Program-made: the position numbers and the translations under genes | In this document: piece after piece, positions 1-9,148 of the stretch | How positions within the stretch are numbered: the stretch's first letter is position 1 | How the letters are laid out: each line of letters begins with the position of its first letter | The notes under the pieces: generated by a model | What the model saw: only the letters and a program-made list of their open reading frames with translations | What the model was told of the DNA's origin: nothing | The model's database searches: none | Assembly (NCBI RefSeq): GCF_009834875.1 | Contig: NZ_WVHT01000001.1 | Coordinates: forward strand, 124,001-188,000 | DNA length: 64,000 nucleotides | From: Hufsiella arboris | GTDB taxonomy: Bacteria; Bacteroidota; Bacteroidia; Sphingobacteriales; Sphingobacteriaceae | Direction: 5' to 3'

Positions 1-982
1 TACCTCCATCCATCCAGTGGAGAGTAACAGGTCCTTTTGTTTTATCTGTCTTAGGGAAAGTCAGGGTAACGTGACTTGACGGCGGGCAGCTTTCAGGGAA
101 ATATCCGCGCTTAAACTCATCCACATAAACGGAACCAACACTGGCTTGCACGTCTGTAGCGTACTTTAAGTTCAAAACACTAAACGGGGCTTCAATCAGG
201 TGACAGCCCATATCGCCGAGTGCTCCGGTTCCATAATCCCACCAGCCACGCCAGTTAAACGGAACCAGTTTGTCGACGTACTCCTTATAAGGCGCTGTAC
301 CGAGCCATAAATCCCAATCGAGTTCGGCAGGAACACTGCCTTTTGTTCCAGGCCATGGAATACCCTGCGGCCAAACGGGACGGTCGGTCCAGGCATATAC
401 CGTATGAACATCGCCGATGAGGCCGGCGTCATACCATTCTTTCATTTTACGCGGACCGTCGTTCGATGCCCCCTGGTTACCCATCTGGGTGACAACCTTG
501 TACTTTTTTGCAGCTTCGGTTAAGGCTCTCGCTTCGTAAATATCATGTGTTAACGGCTTTTGAACGTATACATGCTTTTTCTGTTGCATGGCAGCCAGCG
601 TGATAATGGCATGGTTATGATCAGGCGTTGAAACAGAGACAGCATCAAAGTGCTTGTGTTCCTTATCAAACATTTTGCGCCAGTCCTTATAATATTTAGC
701 CTGTGGAAATGCTTTAACGGAAGCTGCCGCACGGCGATCGTCGACATCGCAAAGGAATGCAATTTCAGCTTTACCGCTCTTGTAAAAATTTGCGATATCG
801 CTCTGCCCTTTTCCGCCTACGCCTACTCCGGCGATAATCAGTTTATCGCTCGGGGCTGTGTAACCCTTGCCGCCTAAAACATAGCGCGGGACTATCATAA
901 AACCAGCAGCCGCTATGGCTGCAGATTTTACAAACTCTCTTCTGGATGTACCGTCTCCATGAGAGATCTTTTTGTCTTCCAT
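1..982 (-). CDS. Gfo/Idh/MocA family oxidoreductase, Tat-exported (3' end outside window)
   Basis: NAD(P)-dependent sugar or sugar-acid dehydrogenase of the Gfo/Idh/MocA family. The start codon is inside the window (982) and the C-terminus runs off the left edge, so about 327 residues are visible. Residues 13-19 read SRREFVK, a twin-arginine signal followed by a hydrophobic stretch, so export as a folded protein is expected. A Rossmann motif GVGVGGKG follows at about residue 52, then an acidic residue ending strand 2 (CDVDD), and the family's PDHNH and KPLTH segments (the usual EKP is QKP here). It starts 12 bases after the GMC oxidoreductase gene and is probably co-transcribed with it. Such pairs often act on 3-keto-glycosides or inositols, but the substrate cannot be read from the sequence. 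Confidence 0.88.
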   Translation of the reverse strand, partial: MEDKKISHGDGTSRREFVKSAAIAAAGFMIVPRYVLGGKGYTAPSDKLIIAGVGVGGKGQSDIANFYKSGKAEIAFLCDVDDRRAAASVKAFPQAKYYKDWRKMFDKEHKHFDAVSVSTPDHNHAIITLAAMQQKKHVYVQKPLTHDIYEARALTEAAKKYKVVTQMGNQGASNDGPRKMKEWYDAGLIGDVHTVYAWTDRPVWPQGIPWPGTKGSVPAELDWDLWLGTAPYKEYVDKLVPFNWRGWWDYGTGALGDMGCHLIEAPFSVLNLKYATDVQASVGSVYVDEFKRGYFPESCPPSSHVTLTFPKTDKTKGPVTLHWMDGG

Positions 983-993
983 AGATCCAAAGA

Positions 994-2676
994 TTAAGAG
1001 AAGTTCATTTTTTTCAATTCTTTCACCGCATGGTCAACAGCACGTGCTGTCAAGGCCATATAGGTTAAGGAAGGATTTTGACACGCTGAAGAAGTCATCG
1101 CGGCACCATCGGTTACATAAACATTTTTCGCATCCCAAACCTGGTTAAACTCGTTCAAAACCGAGGTCTTTGGATCACGTCCCATACGTGCCGTTCCCAT
1201 TTCATGGATACCCATTCCCATGGTATAACCTCCATCGTAAGTATGAACATCTTTAACACCCGCTGCTTCAAGCATTTCCGCAGCATCGGCCATCATATCC
1301 TTACGCATTTTGTGCTCGTTATCTCTGATTTCGCAATCGATGTTGAGAACAGGGAGACCCCATTTATCTTTTTTAGTCTTATCTAAAGTGATCTTATTAT
1401 CGTGATAAGGAAGTGTTTCCCCGAAGGCACCAAGTCCCATCGACCAGTGACCGGGTTCTGTCAGTGCATCCTTAAACTCGCCGCCGATATTCATCTCAGC
1501 GATGTCACGACTCCAGTTTTCTCTGCTGGAACCGCCTTGATATCCGAAACCGCGGATATAGTCGCGTTTTTCGCCGTTAAGATTTCTGAAGCGCGGAACA
1601 TACACGCCATTCGGGCGTCGGCCATAGTAATATTTATCATCATAACCTTCAACCCGTCCGGCTGCGCCGCAGCGGAAATGGTGGTCGATCAGATTGTGGC
1701 CGAGTTCTCCGCTGCTGCTTCCTAATCCGCCGTCCCAAACATCAGTTGCCGAGTTCATTAATAACCAGGCTGAGTTTAGTGCTGAAGCGTTCACAAAAAT
1801 CACTTTCGCGAAATACTCATAAGTTTTATTTGTTTCCGCGTCAATGATTTCAACTCCTTTAGCTAGCTTGGTATCCTTATCGTAAATAATACTTTTTACA
1901 ATTGAGAACGGGCGCAACGTTAAATTACCTGTCGCTACGGCAGCTGGCAAAGTTGATGATTGCGTACTGAAATACGCTCCGAAAGGGCAACCCAGCCAGC
2001 ATTTGTTTCTGTACTGGCAATTTGTACGACCTTTATGCGGAACGGTTAAGTTGGCGCTCCGTCCCATTATCATGTGCCGCGCACCTTTGTAATGAGCTTT
2101 AATCCTGGCCGCAACATCCTTTTCTACGCAGGTCATTTCCATCGGAGGAAGGAAATCGCCATCAGGCAGTGCAGGAAGATTCTCGATCGAGCCGTTTACG
2201 CCTATAAAGCGCTCCACATAGCCATACCATGGCTCGAGATCTTTGTATCTTATTGGCCAGTCAACTGCGATTCCATCTTTCAGATTCGCTTCAAAATCAA
2301 TATCACCAATACGGTAGCTTTGGCGCCCCCACATCAGCGAGCGGCCACCTACGTGATACCCACGAAACCAGGAAAAAGGCTTTGTTTCAACGTACGGACA
2401 GTCTTTTTCATTTGTCCAGTAATTCAGGTTAACTTCGGTCAAAGTGTAATCACGGTTAAGCACCGGATAATCTTCAATCATTTTCTGCGTTTTACCGCCG
2501 CGGTGAGGAAACTCCCAGGGGTTTTTGCTAGCATTGACATAGTCCTTTATATGCTCAATGTTTTCCCCCCTCTCAAGCATAATAGTTTTTAAACCTTTCT
2601 CAGTAAGTTCCTTCGCAGCCCATCCACCCGAAATCCCCGAACCTACAACGATTGCATCATAGACATTTTCGGCCAT
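994..2676 (-). CDS. GMC family FAD-dependent oxidoreductase
   Basis: A 560-residue flavoprotein of the glucose-methanol-choline oxidoreductase family. The N-terminus carries the FAD-binding GSGISGGWAAKEL motif (about residues 12-24) and an acidic residue after the second strand (LERG). A cysteine-rich segment, CQYRNKCWLGCPFG, lies near residue 220. The C-terminal region has the family's HEMGTARMG and NPSLTYMALTARA segments with the expected catalytic-site His and Asn. Length fits the bacterial sugar/alcohol dehydrogenase branch. There is no obvious export signal, so it is either cytoplasmic or carried out by its Tat-bearing partner, the adjacent downstream Gfo/Idh protein. An oxidation of a sugar hydroxyl followed by action of the neighbour is a reasonable inference. 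No small gluconate-dehydrogenase subunit 3 gene is seen beside it. Confidence 0.88.
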   Translation of the reverse strand: MAENVYDAIVVGSGISGGWAAKELTEKGLKTIMLERGENIEHIKDYVNASKNPWEFPHRGGKTQKMIEDYPVLNRDYTLTEVNLNYWTNEKDCPYVETKPFSWFRGYHVGGRSLMWGRQSYRIGDIDFEANLKDGIAVDWPIRYKDLEPWYGYVERFIGVNGSIENLPALPDGDFLPPMEMTCVEKDVAARIKAHYKGARHMIMGRSANLTVPHKGRTNCQYRNKCWLGCPFGAYFSTQSSTLPAAVATGNLTLRPFSIVKSIIYDKDTKLAKGVEIIDAETNKTYEYFAKVIFVNASALNSAWLLMNSATDVWDGGLGSSSGELGHNLIDHHFRCGAAGRVEGYDDKYYYGRRPNGVYVPRFRNLNGEKRDYIRGFGYQGGSSRENWSRDIAEMNIGGEFKDALTEPGHWSMGLGAFGETLPYHDNKITLDKTKKDKWGLPVLNIDCEIRDNEHKMRKDMMADAAEMLEAAGVKDVHTYDGGYTMGMGIHEMGTARMGRDPKTSVLNEFNQVWDAKNVYVTDGAAMTSSACQNPSLTYMALTARAVDHAVKELKKMNFS

Positions 2677-2725
2677 AATATTTAAATGTTAGTAGTGACT
2701 TATTTTTGTAATTAGGTTAGCGTGT

Positions 2726-2755
2726 TAAAGTTAGTAAAATAACGAAATAACCAAA
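2726..2755 (-). promoter_or_regulatory. Candidate Bacteroidota promoter for the GMC oxidoreductase gene
   Basis: On the minus strand TTTG (2755-2752) is followed after 18 bases by TAACTTTA (2733-2726), close to the TTTG / TAnnTTTG consensus of the Bacteroidota primary sigma factor. It lies about 50 bases before the start at 2676. Pattern match only. Confidence 0.4.
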
Positions 2756-2856
2756 TTCTCAGTCTCTGAATTTTCGAATATATGTAAAGATTAACTAAAT
2801 AAGTGTTGAATACACGTTTAAACGCGCATATGTGCACAAAAACGGGAATGTAATTT

Positions 2857-3576
2857 TTATATTACGTTGAGAATGGCGTTATACAATGCATCTGCCCAGT
2901 AGCTGTACATTTTAGCGGAGGGGTGCAAACCGTCGGACGCAACCAGTGAAGCGTCGTTTAAAGCGGAGCGTGATCCGGCCGTAATATCAATATATGTTAC
3001 AGATTCCTTCTCAGACTCTGCTCTATTAATTTGATTGAAAGCATCGATTTCGGCACTGATGAGTTTATTTGTACCACTTCCACCGAAGGGCGTAACACCC
3101 CAATCAGGAATTGATAACACAAATACGCGGTTTTTCTTGCCTCCAGCGAATTCGACGGCCTGCTTTAGCAAACGGGCAAATTCCTTCCGGTAAGTATCTT
3201 TGCTGTAGCCCCTGTATTGATTGTTAACGCCAATCAGAAGCGTAACGATATCAAAAGTCTTTGCCGGCTTATTGGTGTTAATCACCTGCTGCAACTCACC
3301 TGTCGTCCATCCGCTTCGGGCGATAACCTGTAAATCGACTACTTCAACATTGTGGTTCTTTAATTTAGCTGATAGCTGGAAAGGAAATGATTCAGATTGC
3401 TGCACCGATTGCCCGAAGGTATATGAGTCTCCGAGTGCCAGGTAACTTATCTGCTTTGCTGTAATCGCAGTATCAGGTTTATGGCTTAAGGGTCTTGTCA
3501 GAACAGGATCATTGCTCTTTTTTGAACATCTGCAAAAAAGATTCAATACAATAAAACACGCTAAAGCAACTTTCAT
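2857..3576 (-). CDS. Secreted SGNH/GDSL-type esterase
   Basis: A 239-residue SGNH hydrolase. Block I reads LALGDSYTFG with the nucleophile Ser51, the oxyanion block reads GVNNQYRG, and the C-terminal DGLHP block supplies Asp215 and His218. The N-terminus is a short hydrophobic signal ending in cysteines (Cys15, Cys17) followed by SKKSND, which suggests a lipoprotein, though the lipobox is poor (Arg before Cys17). It resembles TesA-like lysophospholipase/arylesterases, but the substrate is unknown. It ends the lipB-side gene group on the same strand, 15 bases after lipB. Confidence 0.82.
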   Translation of the reverse strand: MKVALACFIVLNLFCRCSKKSNDPVLTRPLSHKPDTAITAKQISYLALGDSYTFGQSVQQSESFPFQLSAKLKNHNVEVVDLQVIARSGWTTGELQQVINTNKPAKTFDIVTLLIGVNNQYRGYSKDTYRKEFARLLKQAVEFAGGKKNRVFVLSIPDWGVTPFGGSGTNKLISAEIDAFNQINRAESEKESVTYIDITAGSRSALNDASLVASDGLHPSAKMYSYWADALYNAILNVI

Positions 3577-3591
3577 TTTCGATCACAGCCT

Positions 3592-4290
3592 TTAAAAAAG
3601 CTGCATATCGAATAATACGGAAATTTTATCCTTTAGGATTTCCTTTACCTCATTTATATCTGCTCCTTTTCCGAGCTCCTGCTTAATCGAAGTGACGTCC
3701 TTATCATCTATGCCGCAGGGAACGATATTTTTGAAGTAGTCGAGATCTGTATTAACATTTAGCGCGAAGCCATGCATGGTGACCCATCTGCTGCAACGCA
3801 CACCCATTGCACATATCTTTCTCGCGTCGGCTTTATCAGGATCTATCCAGACACCAGTATAACCGGGATAGCGACCCCCTTCAATACCGAAATGAGCCAG
3901 CATCTGGATAACGGCCTCTTCCAAAGTTCGAAGGTATAAATGTATATCGGTAAAGAAATTATCCAGATCAAGAATAGGATAACCAACGAGCTGACCCGGG
4001 CCGTGATAAGTAATGTCTCCTCCGCGGTTAATCTTATAATAGGATGCTTGCTTTTCTTTTAAACCTTGTTCGTCAAGATGCAGATTTTCCGGTTTGCCGC
4101 TTTTACCTAAAGTATATACGTGCGGATGTTCCACAAAAACCAGGTAATTGTCTGTTGGCAGGTCTACGCCTGAATCCCTGTTTAGCATTTTTTGAGAAAC
4201 AGTTTTTGCAAACAGTTCTTCCTGCTTGTCCCAGGCCCGCTGATAATCAACTAACCCCCAATCCTGAAAGATAACCTGCTTGTTCTTCAT
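3592..4290 (-). CDS. lipB: Octanoyl-[acyl carrier protein]:protein N-octanoyltransferase
   Basis: LipB moves octanoate from acyl carrier protein to lipoyl domains of 2-oxoacid dehydrogenases and the glycine cleavage H protein, the first step of lipoate synthesis. The signature RGGDITYHGPGQLVGYP is present, along with KICAMGVRCSRWVTMHGFALN (catalytic Lys region) and the PCGI segment carrying the acyl-accepting Cys. I chose the Met at 4290 (MKNKQVIFQDWG) rather than one six codons upstream at 4308, because homologues begin there and the longer form would overlap the preceding gene. It is preceded by a phosphopantetheinyl transferase, so two enzymes of acyl-carrier chemistry sit in one transcription unit. 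Confidence 0.95.
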   Translation of the reverse strand: MKNKQVIFQDWGLVDYQRAWDKQEELFAKTVSQKMLNRDSGVDLPTDNYLVFVEHPHVYTLGKSGKPENLHLDEQGLKEKQASYYKINRGGDITYHGPGQLVGYPILDLDNFFTDIHLYLRTLEEAVIQMLAHFGIEGGRYPGYTGVWIDPDKADARKICAMGVRCSRWVTMHGFALNVNTDLDYFKNIVPCGIDDKDVTSIKQELGKGADINEVKEILKDKISVLFDMQLF

Positions 4291-4294
4291 ATCT

Positions 4295-4933
4295 TCATCC
4301 GGCAACATAGCCGATCATATAATCATTAAACTTTTCAAAATAGATTGTGAAATCCTGGCGGTAGCCTTCTAATTCTAATGACGCGGCAAACGTGCCGCTT
4401 GCAGAAATAACGAAAGGCCTCAGCCTGATATTTTGCAGAAAAGAGACGTTATTTTTTCCGTGCAGTTTATAAATAGCCTCTTTCGCGCACCAGCAGATAT
4501 AAAGATGATCTATGCGGTTTTCCTGATCAATAAACGCCAGCTCATCTTCATTCATGAATTTCGGAGCAACTATCGTAATCTTGGTTTTAATCAGCTCGAT
4601 GTCTATGCCAACAGGCTTATCTTCACTGATCATTACCGCGGCATAATCGTATGAATGACTCAAAGAAATGTGCTGCGGAAAGTTAACCAGATACGGCTTG
4701 CCATGAGTATCTACCTGGCAATCGATATACTTAGTGGTATTGAGCATCTCACGTAATAATACACGGGTGCTCAACCAATGCAGGTTTCGCTTATTATGGC
4801 TTAATTTTTCAAGGTAGTCCTTTTCATGAGCCTTTAACTGCAGCTTGCTGTAAAGTTGTTCCGGAGTTTCTTCAATTTTCCATAACGCAAACGACGTTTT
4901 ACCGTCAAGTGCCTTGCTATATACCAGGCCCAT
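4295..4933 (-). CDS. 4'-phosphopantetheinyl transferase superfamily protein
   Basis: A 212-residue Sfp-type transferase that attaches the phosphopantetheine arm of CoA to a carrier protein. The two diagnostic magnesium and CoA binding motifs are visible: VGIDIE (about residue 112) and WCAKEAIYK (about residue 149). LSHS near residue 93 is the usual upstream motif. The length matches single-domain Sfp/AcpT types rather than the short AcpS. It lies four bases before the chosen lipB start, which suggests a shared transcript. The target, fatty-acid ACP or a secondary-metabolite carrier, is not evident. Confidence 0.88.
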   Translation of the reverse strand: MGLVYSKALDGKTSFALWKIEETPEQLYSKLQLKAHEKDYLEKLSHNKRNLHWLSTRVLLREMLNTTKYIDCQVDTHGKPYLVNFPQHISLSHSYDYAAVMISEDKPVGIDIELIKTKITIVAPKFMNEDELAFIDQENRIDHLYICWCAKEAIYKLHGKNNVSFLQNIRLRPFVISASGTFAASLELEGYRQDFTIYFEKFNDYMIGYVAG

Positions 4934-5054
4934 TTTAAATTTTTAAATCGCATGCAAAATTATTGTAAATAAATTATAATTGCATGAGGGTAAGCGGATA
5001 ACTTTCCGTCTTTTAAATCCTGGAAATCTATACATATAAATCACCGGCAAACTT

Positions 5055-5591
5055 ATGATTCTCTCTGACAAGCGCATTCTCGAGGAAATAGAACAGGGAA
5101 GTATAATAATTGAACCTTTTAAACGCGAATGTCTCGGCACTAATTCCTACGACGTACATCTTGGTAAATACCTGGCAACCTATCGCAGCCGTGTCCTGGA
5201 TGCCAAACAGCATAACGAGATCGATCATTTTGAAATTCCGAAAGATGGATTTATACTGCAACCCAACACGCTGTACCTGGGTGTTACCGTAGAGTATACT
5301 GAAACGCATAAACATGTGCCCTTCCTGGAAGGCAAATCAAGCACCGGGCGCCTCGGTATCGACATTCATGCAACGGCCGGCAAAGGCGACGTTGGCTTTT
5401 GCAATACATGGACACTGGAAATTTCCGTCGCGCAGCCTGTGAAAATCTACGCGGGCATGCCGATCGGCCAGCTCATTTATTTCTCCGTGGAAGGCGATAT
5501 TGAAATATTCTACAACTCAAAGGGCAACGCCAAGTATAACAACAAAACCACAAGGCCCGTTGAAAGCATGATGTGGAAAAATAACTTTTAA
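5055..5591 (+). CDS. dcd: dCTP deaminase
   Basis: Converts dCTP to dUTP for thymidylate synthesis. The 178-residue protein has the family's N-terminus (MILSDKRILEEIEQG), the EGKSSTGRLG motif that builds the nucleotide site, and HATAGKGDVGFCNTWTLEI, which contains the catalytic Glu and the regulatory loop. Trimer-forming C-terminal residues follow (MPIGQLIYF). Length is near the 190-residue norm. It is transcribed away from the lipB group and is followed 59 bases later by an unrelated outer-membrane-type protein. Confidence 0.95.
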   Translation: MILSDKRILEEIEQGSIIIEPFKRECLGTNSYDVHLGKYLATYRSRVLDAKQHNEIDHFEIPKDGFILQPNTLYLGVTVEYTETHKHVPFLEGKSSTGRLGIDIHATAGKGDVGFCNTWTLEISVAQPVKIYAGMPIGQLIYFSVEGDIEIFYNSKGNAKYNNKTTRPVESMMWKNNF

Positions 5592-5650
5592 CCTTTCCCC
5601 GTTGTTATAGTCAATAATAAAACCCAAATTAGTTCGGGGATTGTTATTAA

Positions 5651-8353
5651 ATGAAAAAGCGAATTCTTAGTTTAGGCGGCATCGTCGCCTGTATTCTCCT
5701 GCTTGTCAGTTTCACAGGCGATGATGACCCGATAAAAAACCTGTTTTCAAAACTCGATAAGTTCCGGTCGGAATATCCCCAGGAAAAAGTTTACCTCCAC
5801 CTCGATAAACCCTATTACTCTATCGGCGATACGATCTGGTTTAAAGCGTATACCGTTAACGCCAACGGCCATATGCTTTCTGCCTTAAATAAGATAATTT
5901 ACGTGGACCTGATCAGCGAAAAAGACTCCATCAAAAAAACGCTGAAGTTACCGCTTAACGCCGGTATGGCGGATGGAAATTTCTCGCTGACCGATTCGTT
6001 AACCGAAGGTAATTACCGTATCAGGGCGTATACAAACTGGATGAGAAACTTTGACGACGAGTTCTTCTTCGACAAAACGATCCAGATTGGAAACGCCTTT
6101 TCAAACGACGTTATAACGAACACTACTTTTTCGTTCTCAAAAGAAGGAATTAAAGAGAGGGTTGACGCGGATATCGCCTTTACTAACCTGGCAGGACAGG
6201 CATTACCGGATAAAGACGTTTCATACAATGTTGTGCTCGGATATAAAAGCATTGCCCGGGGAAAAACAAAGACCGATCCGCAGGGGCATGCTAAATTATC
6301 ATTTATAAATACCCAGCCTTTTGTACTTAAGACCGGCAAAATCAATCTCAATGTTGCGCTCGGAAACGGGAAAAGTGCAAATAAAATTCTACCAGTAAAA
6401 AACACCTCTTCGGATATTGACCTGCAGTTTATGCCGGAAAGCGGACAACTGGTAAAGGGCTTACGGAGTAAAGTCGGATTCAAGGCCGTGTCAGCCGATG
6501 GTTTGGGTGCAGATATCAGCGGTTATGTTATCGACCAGGACAAAAATAAAATTACAGACTTTAAATCTGACTACGCCGGTATCGGATCATTCGCCCTTTC
6601 ACCTGAACAAGGAAAAAGCTATACCGCTGTTGCTAAACTACCGGATGGTTCGGAGAAAACCTTCGATCTGCCCAAAGTAGCTCAGGACGGTTACGTATTA
6701 TCGGTATCGAACAATAGCTCCGATTCACTTTACCTGCGCGTTACGGCCTCGCCTTCCCTCACAGCAAGCGGAAAAGAAATCATCGTTCTTGGCCAGTCAA
6801 ACGCCGAAGTTACATACATAGCAAAAAGCGTCATGCAAAGTAACGGCGGGCTGACCGCCAGGATCCCTAAAGGCAAATTCCCGGAAGGCATAACGCATTT
6901 CACGGTTTTCGACAGCGAACAAAAACCTGTAGCAGAACGGATCGTTTTTATCAGGCATCCAAATGAGCACCTGAAAGTCGCCGTTAGCCCTGGCAAAAAA
7001 TCATACGCGAAACGAGAGAACACGAAGCTCGAAATATCCGTATCGGATGAAAACGGCAAACCGGTACAAGGCGCGTTTTCCTTAGCGGTTACTGACGAGA
7101 GTAAAGTTCCTTTCGACGATGACAAGCGGACAACGATATTTTCCAGCCTGCTTTTAAGCAGCGATCTGAAAGGATATATCCAAAACCCAAATTACTATTT
7201 CACAAAGGTAACTACCGACAAGGACCGGCAGCTGGATAATTTGCTGTTAACCCAGGGATGGACCCGTTTCAACTGGAAAAACCTGCTTGCCAATAACTAC
7301 ACGGCGATAAATTATAAACCCGAACAAGGAATTACTATCAGCGGCACAGTCAAATCATTAGGCGGTGCGCCTGTACCCGGGGGCAAAGTAACCTTATTTG
7401 CGACGAACGGAAACGGTACTGCACTCGATACGCTAACCGATAAGGACGGCCGTTTCAAATTTGAAAATCTTGTATTTACTGACGAGACGCGTTTTGTCGT
7501 CCAGGCACGAAATGAAAAAGGGAAGAAAAACGTAGAGATCACTGTCGACCAGATGCCCGCGGCTCTCATATCAAAAAACAAAAACGCTGCCGACGCGGAG
7601 ATTAATCTTGGCCGCGACTTCATTACCTATTTACAAAACAGCCAGAAGCAATTTGCTGAACTGAAAAAATACGGCGTTCTGAACCGTTCTATTTTACTCA
7701 GCGAAGTAAAGATCGTTGAGAAAAAACCCATTCTTAAAAACTCCAGTAATCTGAATGGCGCAGGCTTCGCCGATGCAATCGTAAAAGCCGACCAGCTTCA
7801 AAACTATACAGACCTGGCGCAGGCCCTGCAGGGACGGGTTGCCGGCCTGATTATCCGCGGCGGCATCCCTTACCTGATGCGCAGCTACAACACACCCATG
7901 CAGCTCATCCTGGACGGCATGTACATGGATGCCGGTTTCCTTACAAGCATCAATGTGCAGGACGTAGAAAGTATCGAGGTTTTAAAAAGCGTGGGAAACA
8001 CGGCAATTTATGGTTCCCGTGGTGGTGGCGGCGTATTGGTTATAAATACCAAACGCGGCGATGGCGGATCTTCGATGAGCCGGCCGGTTCCGGGAATAAC
8101 TTCGTACTCGCCTAAAGGTTACACGATCACAAAAGAGTTTTACAGCCCGAAATACGACAAACCGGCGGTAAGTGAAATGCCTGACCTACGGACAACCGTA
8201 TACTGGCGGCCAAACATCGTAACGGATGAAAAAGGGAAAGCGAAAGTGGAGTTTTATAATTCTGACGGCAGCGGTAATATGAGAGTTATTATCGAAGGCC
8301 TCGACCTGGATGGGAGACTGGCACACCAGGAAATAGTATATTCTGTAAACTAA
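5651..8353 (+). CDS. Macroglobulin-like (MG2) envelope protein with C-terminal TonB plug domain
   Basis: A 900-residue exported protein with an N-terminal signal (KKRILSLGGIVACILLLVSF). Residues about 30-450 look like repeated macroglobulin-type beta domains (VYLHLDKPYYSIGDTIWFKAY is the typical opening). An LTQGWTRFNW segment follows, then a carboxypeptidase-regulatory-like fold (ISGTVKSLGGAPVPGGKVTLF). Residues about 675-805 are a complete TonB-receptor plug (LAQALQGRVAGL, LILDGMYMD, VESIEVLKSVGNTAIYGSRG). The last 90 residues form another MG-like strand domain. No 22-strand barrel follows the plug. Such proteins are common in Bacteroidota and are thought to work at the outer membrane, but their role is unknown. 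Transcribed alone. Confidence 0.85.
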   Translation: MKKRILSLGGIVACILLLVSFTGDDDPIKNLFSKLDKFRSEYPQEKVYLHLDKPYYSIGDTIWFKAYTVNANGHMLSALNKIIYVDLISEKDSIKKTLKLPLNAGMADGNFSLTDSLTEGNYRIRAYTNWMRNFDDEFFFDKTIQIGNAFSNDVITNTTFSFSKEGIKERVDADIAFTNLAGQALPDKDVSYNVVLGYKSIARGKTKTDPQGHAKLSFINTQPFVLKTGKINLNVALGNGKSANKILPVKNTSSDIDLQFMPESGQLVKGLRSKVGFKAVSADGLGADISGYVIDQDKNKITDFKSDYAGIGSFALSPEQGKSYTAVAKLPDGSEKTFDLPKVAQDGYVLSVSNNSSDSLYLRVTASPSLTASGKEIIVLGQSNAEVTYIAKSVMQSNGGLTARIPKGKFPEGITHFTVFDSEQKPVAERIVFIRHPNEHLKVAVSPGKKSYAKRENTKLEISVSDENGKPVQGAFSLAVTDESKVPFDDDKRTTIFSSLLLSSDLKGYIQNPNYYFTKVTTDKDRQLDNLLLTQGWTRFNWKNLLANNYTAINYKPEQGITISGTVKSLGGAPVPGGKVTLFATNGNGTALDTLTDKDGRFKFENLVFTDETRFVVQARNEKGKKNVEITVDQMPAALISKNKNAADAEINLGRDFITYLQNSQKQFAELKKYGVLNRSILLSEVKIVEKKPILKNSSNLNGAGFADAIVKADQLQNYTDLAQALQGRVAGLIIRGGIPYLMRSYNTPMQLILDGMYMDAGFLTSINVQDVESIEVLKSVGNTAIYGSRGGGGVLVINTKRGDGGSSMSRPVPGITSYSPKGYTITKEFYSPKYDKPAVSEMPDLRTTVYWRPNIVTDEKGKAKVEFYNSDGSGNMRVIIEGLDLDGRLAHQEIVYSVN

Positions 8354-8393
8354 TACAACTCGTCACCGTGAGTGTTTATCTCAACCGGCGTAA

Positions 8394-9125
8394 TTAACTA
8401 AGCAAGTATTTGAATAAAAGAGCGGCGCATACAGCCCCTATAATTGGCCCCACTACCGGTATCCAGGCGTATCTCCAATCGCTGCCGCCTTTGTTTTTTA
8501 TAGGAAGTAAGGCGTGTACCATCCGCGGGCCCAAATCCCGCGCCGGGTTAATTGCATAGCCCGTTGTACCACCTAATGACAAACCTATCACCCATACCAG
8601 AAATGCAACCGGGATAGCGCCAACAGAACCCAGGCCGACAGGCGTTTTTGTAGCTGTTATTTCGGCGCCGGTAATATAGAAGATAACGAATATCAATACA
8701 AAAGCCCCGATAATTTCACTGGCGATATTCGATACATAGTTGCGAACCGCGGGCCCCGTACAAAAAACGGATAAGATAGCGCCAGGTTCATTGGTGCGTT
8801 TAAAATGATCGAAATACATCAACCAAACCACAAAGGCGCCCAAAAACGCACCTATGAATTGAGCGAGAATATAGGGCAAAACGCCATCCCAGGGAAATTT
8901 TCCGGCAACGGCCAGTCCGATAGTAACCGCCGGGTTTAAGTGAGCGCCACTATACGGCCCTGCAACTGTTACACCTGTAAAAACGGCCAGTGCCCAGGCA
9001 GTGGTGATCACCAGCCAGCCGCTATTGTTTCCCTTGGTATCCTTTAAGAGTACGTTGGCAACTACGCCATCGCCTAAAAGAATGATTAACATAGTACCTA
9101 TTAGTTCTGCTGTAAATGGAGACAT
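8394..9125 (-). CDS. glpF: Aquaglyceroporin, glycerol uptake facilitator
   Basis: A 243-residue MIP-family channel for glycerol. Both half-helix signatures are present: SGAHLNPAVTIG (first NPA) and GYAINPARDLGPR (second NPA). The Asp directly after NPAR marks the glycerol-conducting branch rather than the water-only aquaporins. Six membrane segments are visible. It is the last gene of the glpD-glpK-glpF unit, 23 bases after glpK, so uptake, phosphorylation and oxidation are encoded together. Confidence 0.94.
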   Translation of the reverse strand: MSPFTAELIGTMLIILLGDGVVANVLLKDTKGNNSGWLVITTAWALAVFTGVTVAGPYSGAHLNPAVTIGLAVAGKFPWDGVLPYILAQFIGAFLGAFVVWLMYFDHFKRTNEPGAILSVFCTGPAVRNYVSNIASEIIGAFVLIFVIFYITGAEITATKTPVGLGSVGAIPVAFLVWVIGLSLGGTTGYAINPARDLGPRMVHALLPIKNKGGSDWRYAWIPVVGPIIGAVCAALLFKYLLS

Positions 9126-9148
9126 CTAGTATAAATTTAAGTTATTAA

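Noticed and set aside
2074-2592. Long plus-strand open frame opposite the GMC oxidoreductase gene
   Set aside because: It is fully antisense to a gene with clear family motifs and its translation has no recognisable features; it is a codon-bias shadow.
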